DNA of 23,067 bases from Leptospirillum sp. (GCA_027343785.1 DAHWKF010000087.1:1-23067); one strand, 5' to 3'. Shown: positions 1 through 6,604, numbered from the stretch's first letter. Notes: generated by a model from the sequence alone, not told the origin. Program-made: numbers and translations.

Positions 1-1598
1 TGCATGTCGAACCCTACCCCGTTATCCCGAACCCCATAGACGATTTCGTCCGACCCTGCCACTCCTTCCACCCGAACAACCGGTTTTTCGTTTTTTTCCG
101 AAAATTTCACCGCGTTGGACAAAAGGTTTGTCCAGACCTGCGCCAACAACGCGCGGTCTCCCCAAGCCGGAGGCAAACAGCCGATGTCGATGGTCACAGG
201 AGAAGCGCCTTGCCGGTCGGACAAGAAGCCCTGACAAATCTCCCTGACGAGACCTTCCATATCGACCAGGGTCCAGGCAAACGCCTTTTTTCCCATCCGG
301 GAAAATGCCAGCAGATCATCGATCAGCGCCGACATCTTCAGGGTATTGCTCCGGATGACCCCGATGACCCTTTCGGCCTCGGCGTCAAGCTTTCCCGAAT
401 AATCCTCCTGGAGGATCCGGGAAAACCCGTCGATGGATCGGAGCGGGGCCCGGAGATCGTGTGAAACCGAATAGGAAAAACCTTCCAGCTCCGCGTTGCT
501 GACCTCCAGCTGGGCGTTTCTTTCGGACAGAACCCGGTTCAGTTCCAGAATTTTCTCCTCGTCCAGCTGCTTGTCCGTCAGATCAAGCAACACCGCCCGT
601 GACGCGACGAACTGTCCACCTTCTCCACGGATCATGCTGGCGTTCAGCAAAACGGGAAGAAGGGTTCCGTTCTTGCGGACAAGACGGATTCTTTGATTCC
701 GGACAGGCTCTCCCCGGAATTTTTTTTGAAAGGCCTTCCGGTAATCCTCCTGACTGTCCGGCGCGATGAGATCAAAGATGGACTTCCGGCCCTCGATTTC
801 CTCCCGGGAATATCCCAGCCACTCCAGTTCCGTGGAGTTGATTCGAAGAATATTTCCCCGGGCATCGACCGAATGATAACCGCAGGGGGCCTGGTCATAT
901 AAATCCCGGATCTCATCGGCGACCTGCCTGGCCCTTGTCTCCGCCTTCAGCCTCCGGTCGATCTCGCGGGACAGAAAAACCGCCGACAATCCAATCATGA
1001 GCAAACTCGTGGCGAATCCCGATCCGGCAAATACCAGCATTTTCCTCCGCTTCTCCAGAAACACCATGGAGCGGCGTCGCAGCGTGCCGTATTCGGAGGA
1101 CTTGATCGCGTCTTTCTCCTGGCGAATGCGATCCATGACGGCTTTTCCGTGGTCCATGATGGTTATGACGGCTGTATTCCTTGCCAGCGGAGAAGCGGAA
1201 CGGCCAAGGGCGACGCCATTTTCCAACAAGGCCAGGCGACGGGAGACCAGTCGTTCCATCTCCCGGACCCGACGCTCCTGGGAAGGGTTGTCGGCAACCA
1301 GGGCGGAAAGCTCTCCCAGCTCTCCCCTGACTTTTTTCACAGCCTCCAGGTAAGGGGTGAGAAAAGACCGGGAGCCGGTAATCATATACCCCCTCTCCCC
1401 TGTTTCGGCATCCTGCAGCTCGGAAAACAGTCGGTCGATCGACGCGAGCACAATCCAGGAATGTTCGACCTTTTCCGACTCATGGACGAAGGAATCGACG
1501 AAGCGGACAGCCACTATCCCCATCCAGATCATGATCCCCAGGGATAAAAGGATCACCGACAACGCCAGTCGCCGGGGGGAGGCGAGCAAAAAATTCAA
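1..1598 (-). CDS. Membrane sensor histidine kinase, CHASE3-PAS-HisKA-HATPase (3' end outside window)
   Basis: Inner-membrane two-component sensor kinase; 532 codons are visible and the C-terminal part of the ATPase domain lies beyond base 1. Order read from the translation: TM helix about 11-30; a CHASE3-type extracellular domain about 35-180 with the typical DAETGERGYMITG stretch (63-75); second TM about 186-209; PAS domain about 225-340; HisKA with SVSHDLRAPLRSIDGF (H380 is the phospho-acceptor); HATPase N-box NLLSNAVKFS (491-500) and G1 box DNGVGF (525-530). The HisKA and PAS type resembles phytochrome-like kinases. The start is a TTG with GGAG eight bases upstream; the TM helix begins just after it. 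The TTG overlaps the stop of a doubtful upstream ORF as TTGA. No response regulator is visible in the window, so its partner must lie to the left. The signal sensed is unknown. Confidence 0.93.
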   Translation of the reverse strand, partial: MNFLLASPRRLALSVILLSLGIMIWMGIVAVRFVDSFVHESEKVEHSWIVLASIDRLFSELQDAETGERGYMITGSRSFLTPYLEAVKKVRGELGELSALVADNPSQERRVREMERLVSRRLALLENGVALGRSASPLARNTAVITIMDHGKAVMDRIRQEKDAIKSSEYGTLRRRSMVFLEKRRKMLVFAGSGFATSLLMIGLSAVFLSREIDRRLKAETRARQVADEIRDLYDQAPCGYHSVDARGNILRINSTELEWLGYSREEIEGRKSIFDLIAPDSQEDYRKAFQKKFRGEPVRNQRIRLVRKNGTLLPVLLNASMIRGEGGQFVASRAVLLDLTDKQLDEEKILELNRVLSERNAQLEVSNAELEGFSYSVSHDLRAPLRSIDGFSRILQEDYSGKLDAEAERVIGVIRSNTLKMSALIDDLLAFSRMGKKAFAWTLVDMEGLVREICQGFLSDRQGASPVTIDIGCLPPAWGDRALLAQVWTNLLSNAVKFSEKNEKPVVRVEGVAGSDEIVYGVRDNGVGFDM

Positions 1599-1921
1599 TG
1601 GACGGGCTCCATCGTGAAGTTCGCCGGACCCATCAAAAAGATCCCGGAAAAGTATCCCGCGACAATGGGAGAAACACCCGCAATAGAACAATCCGACTGG
1701 AGGAAGATCAAGCCAAACGTCTCCGTTCTCGCGTCAGGTTGAAGTCCCGGCCATATTCCCTTCCCGTTTTCGGGGAAAATGCGGGCGCACCCCGTTTTCT
1801 GTCCTGAATCGTCTTTTTTTGTAAGGTTACCCGAATATTCGATCGAGTCAACAACTTTTTTACGAAGGACTTTCCTGAAACATCTTCCTCCACGTCGAGT
1901 CCATCCGGAAATATCGATCAC
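1595..1921 (-). CDS. Doubtful 108-aa ORF upstream of the histidine kinase
   Basis: I do not recognise this protein. In favour of a gene: a GGGGAG motif lies nine bases before a GTG start, and the stop overlaps the kinase TTG start by the compact TTGA arrangement seen elsewhere in this window. The C-terminal third (FLQSDCSIAGVSPIVAGYFSG and following) looks protein-like with a hydrophobic segment. Against: the first half is very basic, codon choice is less GC-ending than in neighbouring genes, and no domain is evident. If real it would be co-translated with the kinase; otherwise this stretch is simply leader and spacer DNA. Confidence 0.25.
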   Translation of the reverse strand: MIDISGWTRRGGRCFRKVLRKKVVDSIEYSGNLTKKDDSGQKTGCARIFPENGKGIWPGLQPDARTETFGLIFLQSDCSIAGVSPIVAGYFSGIFLMGPANFTMEPVH

Positions 1922-2070
1922 TTTCCGATTCTCCCCTGGAGCAAATTTCGGGTCCGCCGGAAGGGAATCTCAAGGCTTCCCATGTCCCGAGGCAAAATTA
2001 AAATTAAATTCATATCTATCAATTTTTTATTTTAAAATTTTATCATTAATTTTATTTATAAAAATAATGC
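1922..2070. other. Gene-free spacer turning AT-rich
   Basis: No convincing coding frame. From about 1995 to 2070 the sequence is almost pure A/T (runs such as aaaattaaaattaaat), in strong contrast to the GC-rich genes on either side. It lies just upstream of the -35 box of the ribbon-helix-helix gene and could serve as an UP-element-like or nucleoid-protein binding stretch; it may also hold the promoter of the leftward kinase gene, but no clear minus-strand -35/-10 pair could be chosen. Confidence 0.5.
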
Positions 2071-2098
2071 TTGACTTACATCATAATGGTGCTACTAT
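2071..2098 (+). promoter_or_regulatory. Sigma70-type promoter of the RHH gene
   Basis: TTGACT (2071-2076), 16-bp spacer, TACTAT (2093-2098). The expected transcription start, about 6-8 bases after the -10 box, falls on or next to the ATG at 2105, so the message would have little or no leader. No Shine-Dalgarno sequence precedes the ATG, which agrees with a leaderless mRNA. Assigned by eye from consensus. Confidence 0.7.
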
Positions 2099-2106
2099 TG
2101 CACCAT
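2086..2106. promoter_or_regulatory. Inverted repeat, probable auto-operator
   Basis: Perfect inverted repeat ATGGTGC-N7-GCACCAT. The central seven bases are occupied by most of the -10 element, and the right arm runs into the first two bases of the start codon of the ribbon-helix-helix gene. RHH repressors commonly bind short palindromes over their own promoter, so self-repression by occlusion of RNA polymerase is the natural reading; this is inference from position and symmetry. Confidence 0.65.
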
Positions 2107-2287
2107 GAAAAGATTCACACTGCGGTTGGACGACAACATTTACTGGCGGGTCAGGGTGCTGTCACGAAAGCACAAACGCTCCCTGAACAATGAGATCTGC
2201 TTTCTGCTGCAGGAAGCCTTGCAGTCGACCGAGACTGTTGTCGTCGAACAACTTCAACGGAAGGAGAGAAAAATGCACAATGACTGA
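2105..2287 (+). CDS. Small ribbon-helix-helix (Arc/MetJ-fold) DNA-binding protein
   Basis: 60 aa. The N-terminus MKRFTLRLDDNIYWRVRVLS has the RHH layout: an alternating beta strand (residues 2-8, the part that enters the major groove), helix A (about 10-22), then SLNNEICFLLQEAL as helix B (about 26-39). The rest (40-60) is a charged tail. Such proteins act as dimers repressing their own promoter, as antitoxins, or as plasmid/phage regulators. No toxin-like gene follows directly; the next gene begins 150 bp downstream with its own ribosome binding site. The only nearby downstream genes are the cassette starting at 2438, which it may also regulate. ATG chosen because it fits the RHH N-terminus exactly and directly follows the promoter. 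AT-rich flanks on both sides hint that it arrived by transfer. Confidence 0.85.
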   Translation: MKRFTLRLDDNIYWRVRVLSRKHKRSLNNEICFLLQEALQSTETVVVEQLQRKERKMHND

Positions 2288-2437
2288 ATCTGATCGATTT
2301 AAATATCATTTTTGATGAATAATTTTATTAATCCATTTTTTTAAGCCATTTTACAAAATACAGGCCCTGACCGGAAGGTTTCATACCCGGGATCGGATTT
2401 TCGGACAAAAAACAACGGGCGACAAGGAGAACGGACG

Positions 2438-2761
2438 ATGATCACCAAAAAAACCCTACTTCAGATTTCACGATCGGTTGAGGAATATTACGAGATGCTG
2501 GCCCATCTCCAGCAGAACAACGATCAGATGTCGGAACTTCAACGGCGGGGGGTCGAGATCACAACCCAGAGGCTGGAAGTGGTCAAGGGGCTGGAAGATA
2601 CCCATTCGCTGCTGGCCGAAATCAAGACCCGCCAGCAGGCCATGGTGACAAAAGAGCGGGAACTCGCCGCACTCGAACAATCCATCATGGACAGGGTCCG
2701 GATGATTTCTGACGATACGAAGGCCATTCTGGCGAAATTGTCGGAAGGTCTGGAAGAATAG
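2438..2761 (+). CDS. Small coiled-coil protein, first gene of unknown cassette
   Basis: 107 aa, not recognised as a named family. No signal peptide or membrane segment, so it is probably cytoplasmic. Almost the whole protein is predicted by eye to be helical with heptad-like spacing (for example LAEIKTRQQAMVTKERELAALEQ, about 59-81), which points to a dimeric or bundle-forming coiled coil. It has a clear ribosome binding site, AAGGAG eight bases before the ATG. Its stop is followed after 11 bases by the membrane protein gene, whose ribosome binding site overlaps the end of this gene, so the two are co-translated. It may dock on the coiled-coil tails of that membrane protein; this is inference. 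Confidence 0.85.
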   Translation: MITKKTLLQISRSVEEYYEMLAHLQQNNDQMSELQRRGVEITTQRLEVVKGLEDTHSLLAEIKTRQQAMVTKERELAALEQSIMDRVRMISDDTKAILAKLSEGLEE

Positions 2762-2772
2762 GAGAAAATGTC

Positions 2773-3825
2773 ATGCGGAATTTCATGTCGGACAACTTCG
2801 ATCCGGAAAAGCTTCTTCCTCCCCTGCCTGTCGAGGAATCTTCCTTTACTTCCGAGGCCAAGGCCAGGGAAATCGGGGAAAAGGACGGCAAGGAGCGCAT
2901 CCCGGAAATCACCGCTTACTCCCCTTCCCAGTTCGAACTCGGTCTTCTCTCTTACGGGGAAACACGGGTCAACAGGATTGTGGAAAGCGCCCAGGAATCC
3001 AGGGCCAAGATCAACAAATCGCTCCAGCCGATCATCTCAAGGCTGTCCAACATCAATACCCGCTGGCGGAACGTTCGGGATCGGGTTGATGCAAGGAAGA
3101 AAGACCTGGACAGGGATTTTATCGTTCCGCTCAACCGGATTTTCCATTGGGCGATTATCATCTTTCTGGGACTGGGTGAGTTTCCCCTGAACGCCATCGT
3201 CTTCCGGATGTTCGGGGAACCGGAGCTGATGACCTATATCATGAGTTCGACACTTGCCGTCACCATTCCCCTCCTTGCCATGTACAGCGGCATCCAGTTG
3301 CGCCACGGCGTTCCCCGCCTGGCGGGCAACATTATGGTCGGAGCCCTCATGCCGGTCTCCATCGGGGGTGCACTGGGCGCCGTCACCTATGTCCGTTCCG
3401 TTTACCTGGAAACAGGGGGACACATCCAGAACGCCGTAGGGTCGGACCCCAAAGCGCTGGGGTATTCGATCTTTGCCCTGAACCTTCTGGTGTTCTCGGC
3501 CGCTCTGGTCACATCCTACATGTCCCATGATCCGGACGAGAAGCTGGACCACCTGCGCCGTTCCATCATTACGCTCGAACGAAAACGCAAACCGCTTCTG
3601 GTCATGTATTCGGAAACATCCAGCCGTCTGAATGCCGTCCTCCGGGTCGCCTCCGCCCGTATCGAAGCGGAAAGGGCCCGGACGCTTTCCCTGATCTACC
3701 TCTACCGGCAGGCCAATTCCAACGCCAGAAGTCCCAACCCCGTCCCCCTGGTTTTCAACCGTCCGCCCGAATTTCCCCAGGCAAAACTCTGGGATCCGGT
3801 CACCGAGAATCCTGACGATATCTGA
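2773..3825 (+). CDS. Four-TM membrane protein with N- and C-terminal helical domains
   Basis: 350 aa, family not recognised. The N-terminal about 120 residues are soluble: an acidic, proline-containing start followed by a charged helical part (about 60-115, GETRVNRIVESAQESRAKIN onward). Four hydrophobic segments follow: about 123-146, 153-175, 185-207 (rich in Gly/Ala: GALMPVSIGGALGAV) and 230-250. Residues 255-315 form a second charged, heptad-like helix, ending in a proline-rich tail (318-350). With four TMs both ends would lie on the same side, probably the cytoplasm, where the two helical parts could pair with each other or with the upstream coiled-coil protein. AGGAGA lies seven bases before the ATG; an in-frame ATG four codons later is a possible alternative. 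A lipoprotein gene follows after 21 bases with AAGGAG. Confidence 0.88.
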   Translation: MRNFMSDNFDPEKLLPPLPVEESSFTSEAKAREIGEKDGKERIPEITAYSPSQFELGLLSYGETRVNRIVESAQESRAKINKSLQPIISRLSNINTRWRNVRDRVDARKKDLDRDFIVPLNRIFHWAIIIFLGLGEFPLNAIVFRMFGEPELMTYIMSSTLAVTIPLLAMYSGIQLRHGVPRLAGNIMVGALMPVSIGGALGAVTYVRSVYLETGGHIQNAVGSDPKALGYSIFALNLLVFSAALVTSYMSHDPDEKLDHLRRSIITLERKRKPLLVMYSETSSRLNAVLRVASARIEAERARTLSLIYLYRQANSNARSPNPVPLVFNRPPEFPQAKLWDPVTENPDDI

Positions 3826-3846
3826 AACACTGAAGGAGACAGTTCC

Positions 3847-4704
3847 ATGAGAACGTTCAGACTGACCCTGTGGCCGATCCTGTTTCTGGTTTTGACCCTC
3901 GCCGCCTGCACACACCAGGACAAGGGGGCGAAAGCCTCCGCCGCTCCAGGGGGAAGCACGGCGAAAAATGCCGGAAACGGGGGCGTTCATCGACACAAAA
4001 CCGTTCTGATCCTCCTGGACAAGACCGCCAGCGTAAAGGATCAAAACACCGTTTTTTCGGAAGCGATCAACAGAATCATCGATTCGCTCAACCCGGGAGA
4101 CCATTTCCGGATGGCTCTCATTACGGGTGAATCCGACGCCGATTTCGACTTTGTGGCGTCTCTCGATGTGCAGAAGAATCCACCTTACAACCCGCTGGAA
4201 ACAAACGAAGCCGTCTATAAGGACACCATCGCCCGGCAGGCCGAACAACGCAAAACACTGGTCGCGGGATTGAGGTCAAAGGTTCAGGAGGCACTCAAGG
4301 CCAAACCGACGGCGCAGACGACCGACCTTTTCGGCGCCATCTATGCCTCGAGCCTGTACTTCAACCGTGTTCGGGATCAAAAGATTCTCGTCATCCTGTC
4401 CGACATGATCGAAGAGGATCCGAACTGGCGGTTCAACCATCTCCATTGGAACGAACATATCCGCAAGGTCATTCTCGCGCATGAGAAAAAACTCGGGTTG
4501 ATCCCCGACATGAGCGGAATCTGTCTGTACGTCGTGGGCGCCAAGGCGCCATCGCTTGAAATGCTGCAGAATATCCGGTTTTTCTGGACCCGCTATTTTC
4601 AGGAAGCCCATGCCGGATTTTCGCCTGACCGCTACGCCCACACGATGCTTTACTGGCCTCCTCCCTCAGACTGTACCGGAAAAACTTCCGGAAGGAACAC
4701 CTGA
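3847..4704 (+). CDS. Lipoprotein with VWA-like (MIDAS-like) domain
   Basis: 285 aa. The N-terminus MRTFRLTLWPILFLVLTLAAC is a lipoprotein signal peptide with lipobox LAAC (Cys21), so the mature protein is lipid-anchored in the envelope. After a low-complexity Ala/Gly linker, residues 51-62 (KTVLILLDKTAS) give a beta strand ending in D58-x-T60-x-S62, a close variant of the VWA metal-site motif DxSxS. TTDLFGAI (158-165) is a candidate second metal loop, and KILVILSDMIEED (179-191, D186) matches the strand carrying the third metal-site aspartate. VWA domains bind protein partners through a metal ion. The short C-terminal tail after about 270 is unstructured. Clear AAGGAG eight bases before the ATG. 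It sits between the membrane protein and a 70-aa gene and is probably the periplasmic arm of the same complex. Confidence 0.85.
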   Translation: MRTFRLTLWPILFLVLTLAACTHQDKGAKASAAPGGSTAKNAGNGGVHRHKTVLILLDKTASVKDQNTVFSEAINRIIDSLNPGDHFRMALITGESDADFDFVASLDVQKNPPYNPLETNEAVYKDTIARQAEQRKTLVAGLRSKVQEALKAKPTAQTTDLFGAIYASSLYFNRVRDQKILVILSDMIEEDPNWRFNHLHWNEHIRKVILAHEKKLGLIPDMSGICLYVVGAKAPSLEMLQNIRFFWTRYFQEAHAGFSPDRYAHTMLYWPPPSDCTGKTSGRNT

Positions 4705-4706
4705 CG

Positions 4707-4919
4707 ATGAACCGGATTTTTGAACTTTTTTTTCGATTGTTCAGATCCCGGCCGAAAAAAAAAAATGGTGTGCTGCCGCCGGTTCCCCCTTCCAATAATG
4801 GTAATGGCCAGCATGCCATCGACGACGCAGTCCTGAAAACCATCGCCGACCTGGGCGGTCCCAAAAGGGCCTCCCTTGGCCGTAACGGAAAGTCGTCACG
4901 CATTTTTGACAGAAAATGA
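4707..4919 (+). CDS. 70-aa basic protein with amphipathic N-terminus
   Basis: Not recognised. The start MNRIFELFFRLFRSRPKKK combines bulky hydrophobic residues with Arg/Lys in an amphipathic helix pattern followed by a basic cluster, as in peripheral membrane-binding peptides. A proline/asparagine/glycine linker (about 24-34) leads to a short helical part (IDDAVLKTIADLGG) and a basic tail. It begins two bases after the lipoprotein stop, with GGAAGGA about ten bases before the ATG, so it is translated together with that gene. An A10 tract (4757-4766) within codons 17-20 could be slippery for polymerase or ribosome. Too short for confident homology, but its spacing argues for a real gene. Confidence 0.65.
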   Translation: MNRIFELFFRLFRSRPKKKNGVLPPVPPSNNGNGQHAIDDAVLKTIADLGGPKRASLGRNGKSSRIFDRK

Positions 4920-4952
4920 TCAAGAAACGGATGGAATGAAAAAACAGAGGAC

Positions 4953-4980
4953 ACTTCCGGCCCCGGTGCCCGGAAGTTTT
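4953..4980 (+). terminator. Hairpin with short T run, terminator or attenuator
   Basis: Perfect 8-bp stem ACTTCCGG / CCGGAAGT with a 9-base loop (4961-4969), followed by TTTT. It lies in the 103-bp gap between the 70-aa gene and the 114-aa gene of the cassette. The T run is short, so it could reduce rather than stop transcription, lowering output of the last gene relative to the first four. Confidence 0.6.
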
Positions 4981-5022
4981 GACCAATGACAACCGGGATG
5001 CCCTATCCCCAAGGAGAAACCG

Positions 5023-5367
5023 ATGGGTTCCGACGTTCGTTACCGGGTGCTCGATCCGTATAATGATGATATCAGCTATACATTTGACGAAAAAGACGAA
5101 GCCAAACGCTATATTGAAAAGTCCTACCCGGCCCTCCGCCGTTCGATGGCCTATGTGTTCAGGATGGAGGAGGTTCCGACGGACCGGCTGATCACCCGGA
5201 AGACCCTCCTGAACATGATGAAGGTCCTGAAAACCGACGGATATTTCATCGAACCGGTCAACAAGGGGAACCTCGAAGAAAGTCTGGCAGATGAGGATGT
5301 GGCCGCTTTCAGGGAGTTTTTCAGCAGCCGGTTTCGTTTTTTTCGTGACAAGGACAAAGACAAATAG
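5023..5367 (+). CDS. Unknown 114-aa soluble protein, last gene of the cassette
   Basis: Not recognised. No signal peptide or membrane segment. The N-terminal part (VRYRVLDPYNDDISYTFDEKDEAKRYIE split over residues 5-32) alternates short strands with a helix, then TDRLITRKTLLNMMKVLKTDGYFIEP (53-78) and a helix with an aromatic/basic end (FREFFSSRFRFFRDKDKDK, 96-114). The overall look is a small alpha/beta domain of a cytoplasmic protein. It has a strong ribosome binding site, AAGGAG six bases before the ATG. It is on the same strand as the cassette but separated by a hairpin, so it may be expressed at a different level. It converges on the BioD-like gene, 49 bp away, with no obvious terminator in between. 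Confidence 0.8.
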   Translation: MGSDVRYRVLDPYNDDISYTFDEKDEAKRYIEKSYPALRRSMAYVFRMEEVPTDRLITRKTLLNMMKVLKTDGYFIEPVNKGNLEESLADEDVAAFREFFSSRFRFFRDKDKDK

Positions 5368-5416
5368 GAGGAATCAAGGAATCGCTTTGGACCCGGTCGG
5401 CATCAGCGCTTGTGCC

Positions 5417-6031
5417 TCAGGCGAGGGCAGGGAGATGGACCCTGACCGGAATATCCGGCAGCAGCCGTCTGAGGGTATCCGGGTTCAGTGAGGTTGCAAG
5501 CGGCCATGGGTCGGGAACCGGTCGACAGACGAGATGCAGGCAATGCACACCCAGAGGTTCCAATACTCGGACCGCCGACAGAACCTGGGAAAGACATCCC
5601 AGGTGGGGGTGGCTGACCAGATGGATACGGGAACGATCCAGATCCCGCCTTTCAAATGCATTCAGGATGCCGCTTCCATCGGAAAAAAAAGGGGAAAGGA
5701 CCCCGCCCGTCCCTTCGACAACCAGCGCGTGACTTGCTCCCAATCGCCGCACCGCTTCCCGCAAAATGGCCGGATCGATCGTCACCCCGCTCCGAAAGGC
5801 CGCTGTCATCGGATCCAGTGCCTCGGGAAATGCCAGCAACCATTCCGTCCGGAGGTGCTTCCCACCGGAAAGGACCCGGCATCGTGACGGGTCGCTGTCG
5901 GAATCTTCTCCGGATCCTCCCGTGAGAACAGGTTTCAGGTAAGCCGGAGTCTTCCCTTGTGCAGCAATTTCCCTTAAAAGGATGGCTGACACGTGGGTTT
6001 TTCCGACGCCGGTATCCGTTCCGAGAACCAG
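5417..6031 (-). CDS. bioD: BioD-like dethiobiotin synthetase, non-standard start
   Basis: ATP-dependent ring closure of 7,8-diaminopelargonic acid with CO2 to dethiobiotin, cytoplasmic, penultimate step of biotin synthesis. The BioD hallmarks are in order: P-loop GTDTGVGKT, then YLKPVLTGG (substrate and phosphate binding), VVEGTGGVLSP, and SHPHLGCLSQVLSAVRVL. About 204 aa if it begins at CTG 6031 (CTG-GTT-CTC-GGA), a little short for the family. The first in-frame ATG/GTG/TTG is the GTG at 5992, which lies after the P-loop and cannot be the true start. Upstream of it to the in-frame TGA near 6125 only CTG, ATA or ATC codons are available. It lies directly downstream of the OsmC gene (stop at 6081), probably same transcript. 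No other bio gene is in the window. Function call good, start uncertain. Confidence 0.8.
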   Translation of the reverse strand: MVLGTDTGVGKTHVSAILLREIAAQGKTPAYLKPVLTGGSGEDSDSDPSRCRVLSGGKHLRTEWLLAFPEALDPMTAAFRSGVTIDPAILREAVRRLGASHALVVEGTGGVLSPFFSDGSGILNAFERRDLDRSRIHLVSHPHLGCLSQVLSAVRVLEPLGVHCLHLVCRPVPDPWPLATSLNPDTLRRLLPDIPVRVHLPALA

Positions 6032-6080
6032 ATCAAAATCCGGAAAAACGGATGGTATTTCTCGATCGGATGACGTTTGG

Positions 6081-6602
6081 CTACCCTTCCCGGACCAGGT
6101 CGATGGAAAGAGGGATCGGATTCGTCAGGCACCAGACGGCAGGGCATTGATCCCGCGATTGTTCCTCGATTTTCAGGAGAACCTTTTCCGGGGCAGGGCT
6201 CGTCACAAACAACCGGATCCGGACACCATCGGTCAGGGGATTTTTCGTGATCCCCAACGGTCGGGTCATGTCCACGACATTTTCAACCCGGATTCGCAGA
6301 CGCTCGACTTCCACTCCCGATTGTGTCGCTACCATCATGAAAGTACCGGCAAAACAGGAAGCCATTCCAAAAAGACAATACTGAAGCGGGCCGGGCGCCT
6401 TCCCCCCACCTCCCATGGCGCGGGGGTTGTCCATCTCCAGCCTGAGCGTTCCTTCCTCGAAGACGAGATCGGCATGGAACTGCGCACCGGAGCCCCGGGT
6501 CTCCCATTCGCCTTCGATCGCGTTTTCCTTTTTGGCTTTCCGGGGATCAAGACGAAACAGCTCGATCGTTTTTGAGAGAGCTTCCACATCGACATGGTTC
6601 AT
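6081..6602 (-). CDS. OsmC/Ohr-family protein
   Basis: 173 aa. OsmC-family proteins reduce organic hydroperoxides with a pair of cysteines; others act in sulfur metabolism. Here the fold is recognisable: N-terminal strands (ATG near AIEGEWETRGSGAQFHADLV), the helix GPLQYCLFGMASCFAGTFMMVA (71-92) with Cys83 where the first reactive Cys lies, and SRDQCPAVWCLTNPIPLSIDL (149-169) with Cys153 as the second. Extra Cys76 and Cys158 are close to both. GGAGG lies six bases before the ATG, and that same GGAGG is the last two codons of the aminotransferase gene, whose stop ends two bases before this ATG: clear coupling. A longer in-frame reading back to 6977 exists but overlaps the aminotransferase and is not used. 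Specific substrate cannot be told. Confidence 0.9.
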   Translation of the reverse strand: MNHVDVEALSKTIELFRLDPRKAKKENAIEGEWETRGSGAQFHADLVFEEGTLRLEMDNPRAMGGGGKAPGPLQYCLFGMASCFAGTFMMVATQSGVEVERLRIRVENVVDMTRPLGITKNPLTDGVRIRLFVTSPAPEKVLLKIEEQSRDQCPAVWCLTNPIPLSIDLVREG

Positions 6603-6604
6603 TT

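Noticed and set aside
1779..2108. 109-aa plus-strand open frame ending at the RHH gene
   Set aside because: Covers the AT-rich promoter region, ends within the RHH gene, and has no ribosome binding site or domain.
3037..4248. 403-aa minus-strand open frame opposite the membrane protein and lipoprotein genes
   Set aside because: It is antisense to two genes with good ribosome binding sites, TMs and a lipobox; its own translation is rich in Gly/Arg/His/Asp without domain-like order.
5368..5416. GGCA...TGCC repeat between the convergent 114-aa gene and bioD
   Set aside because: Only a 4-bp stem and no T run on either strand; not enough for a terminator call.
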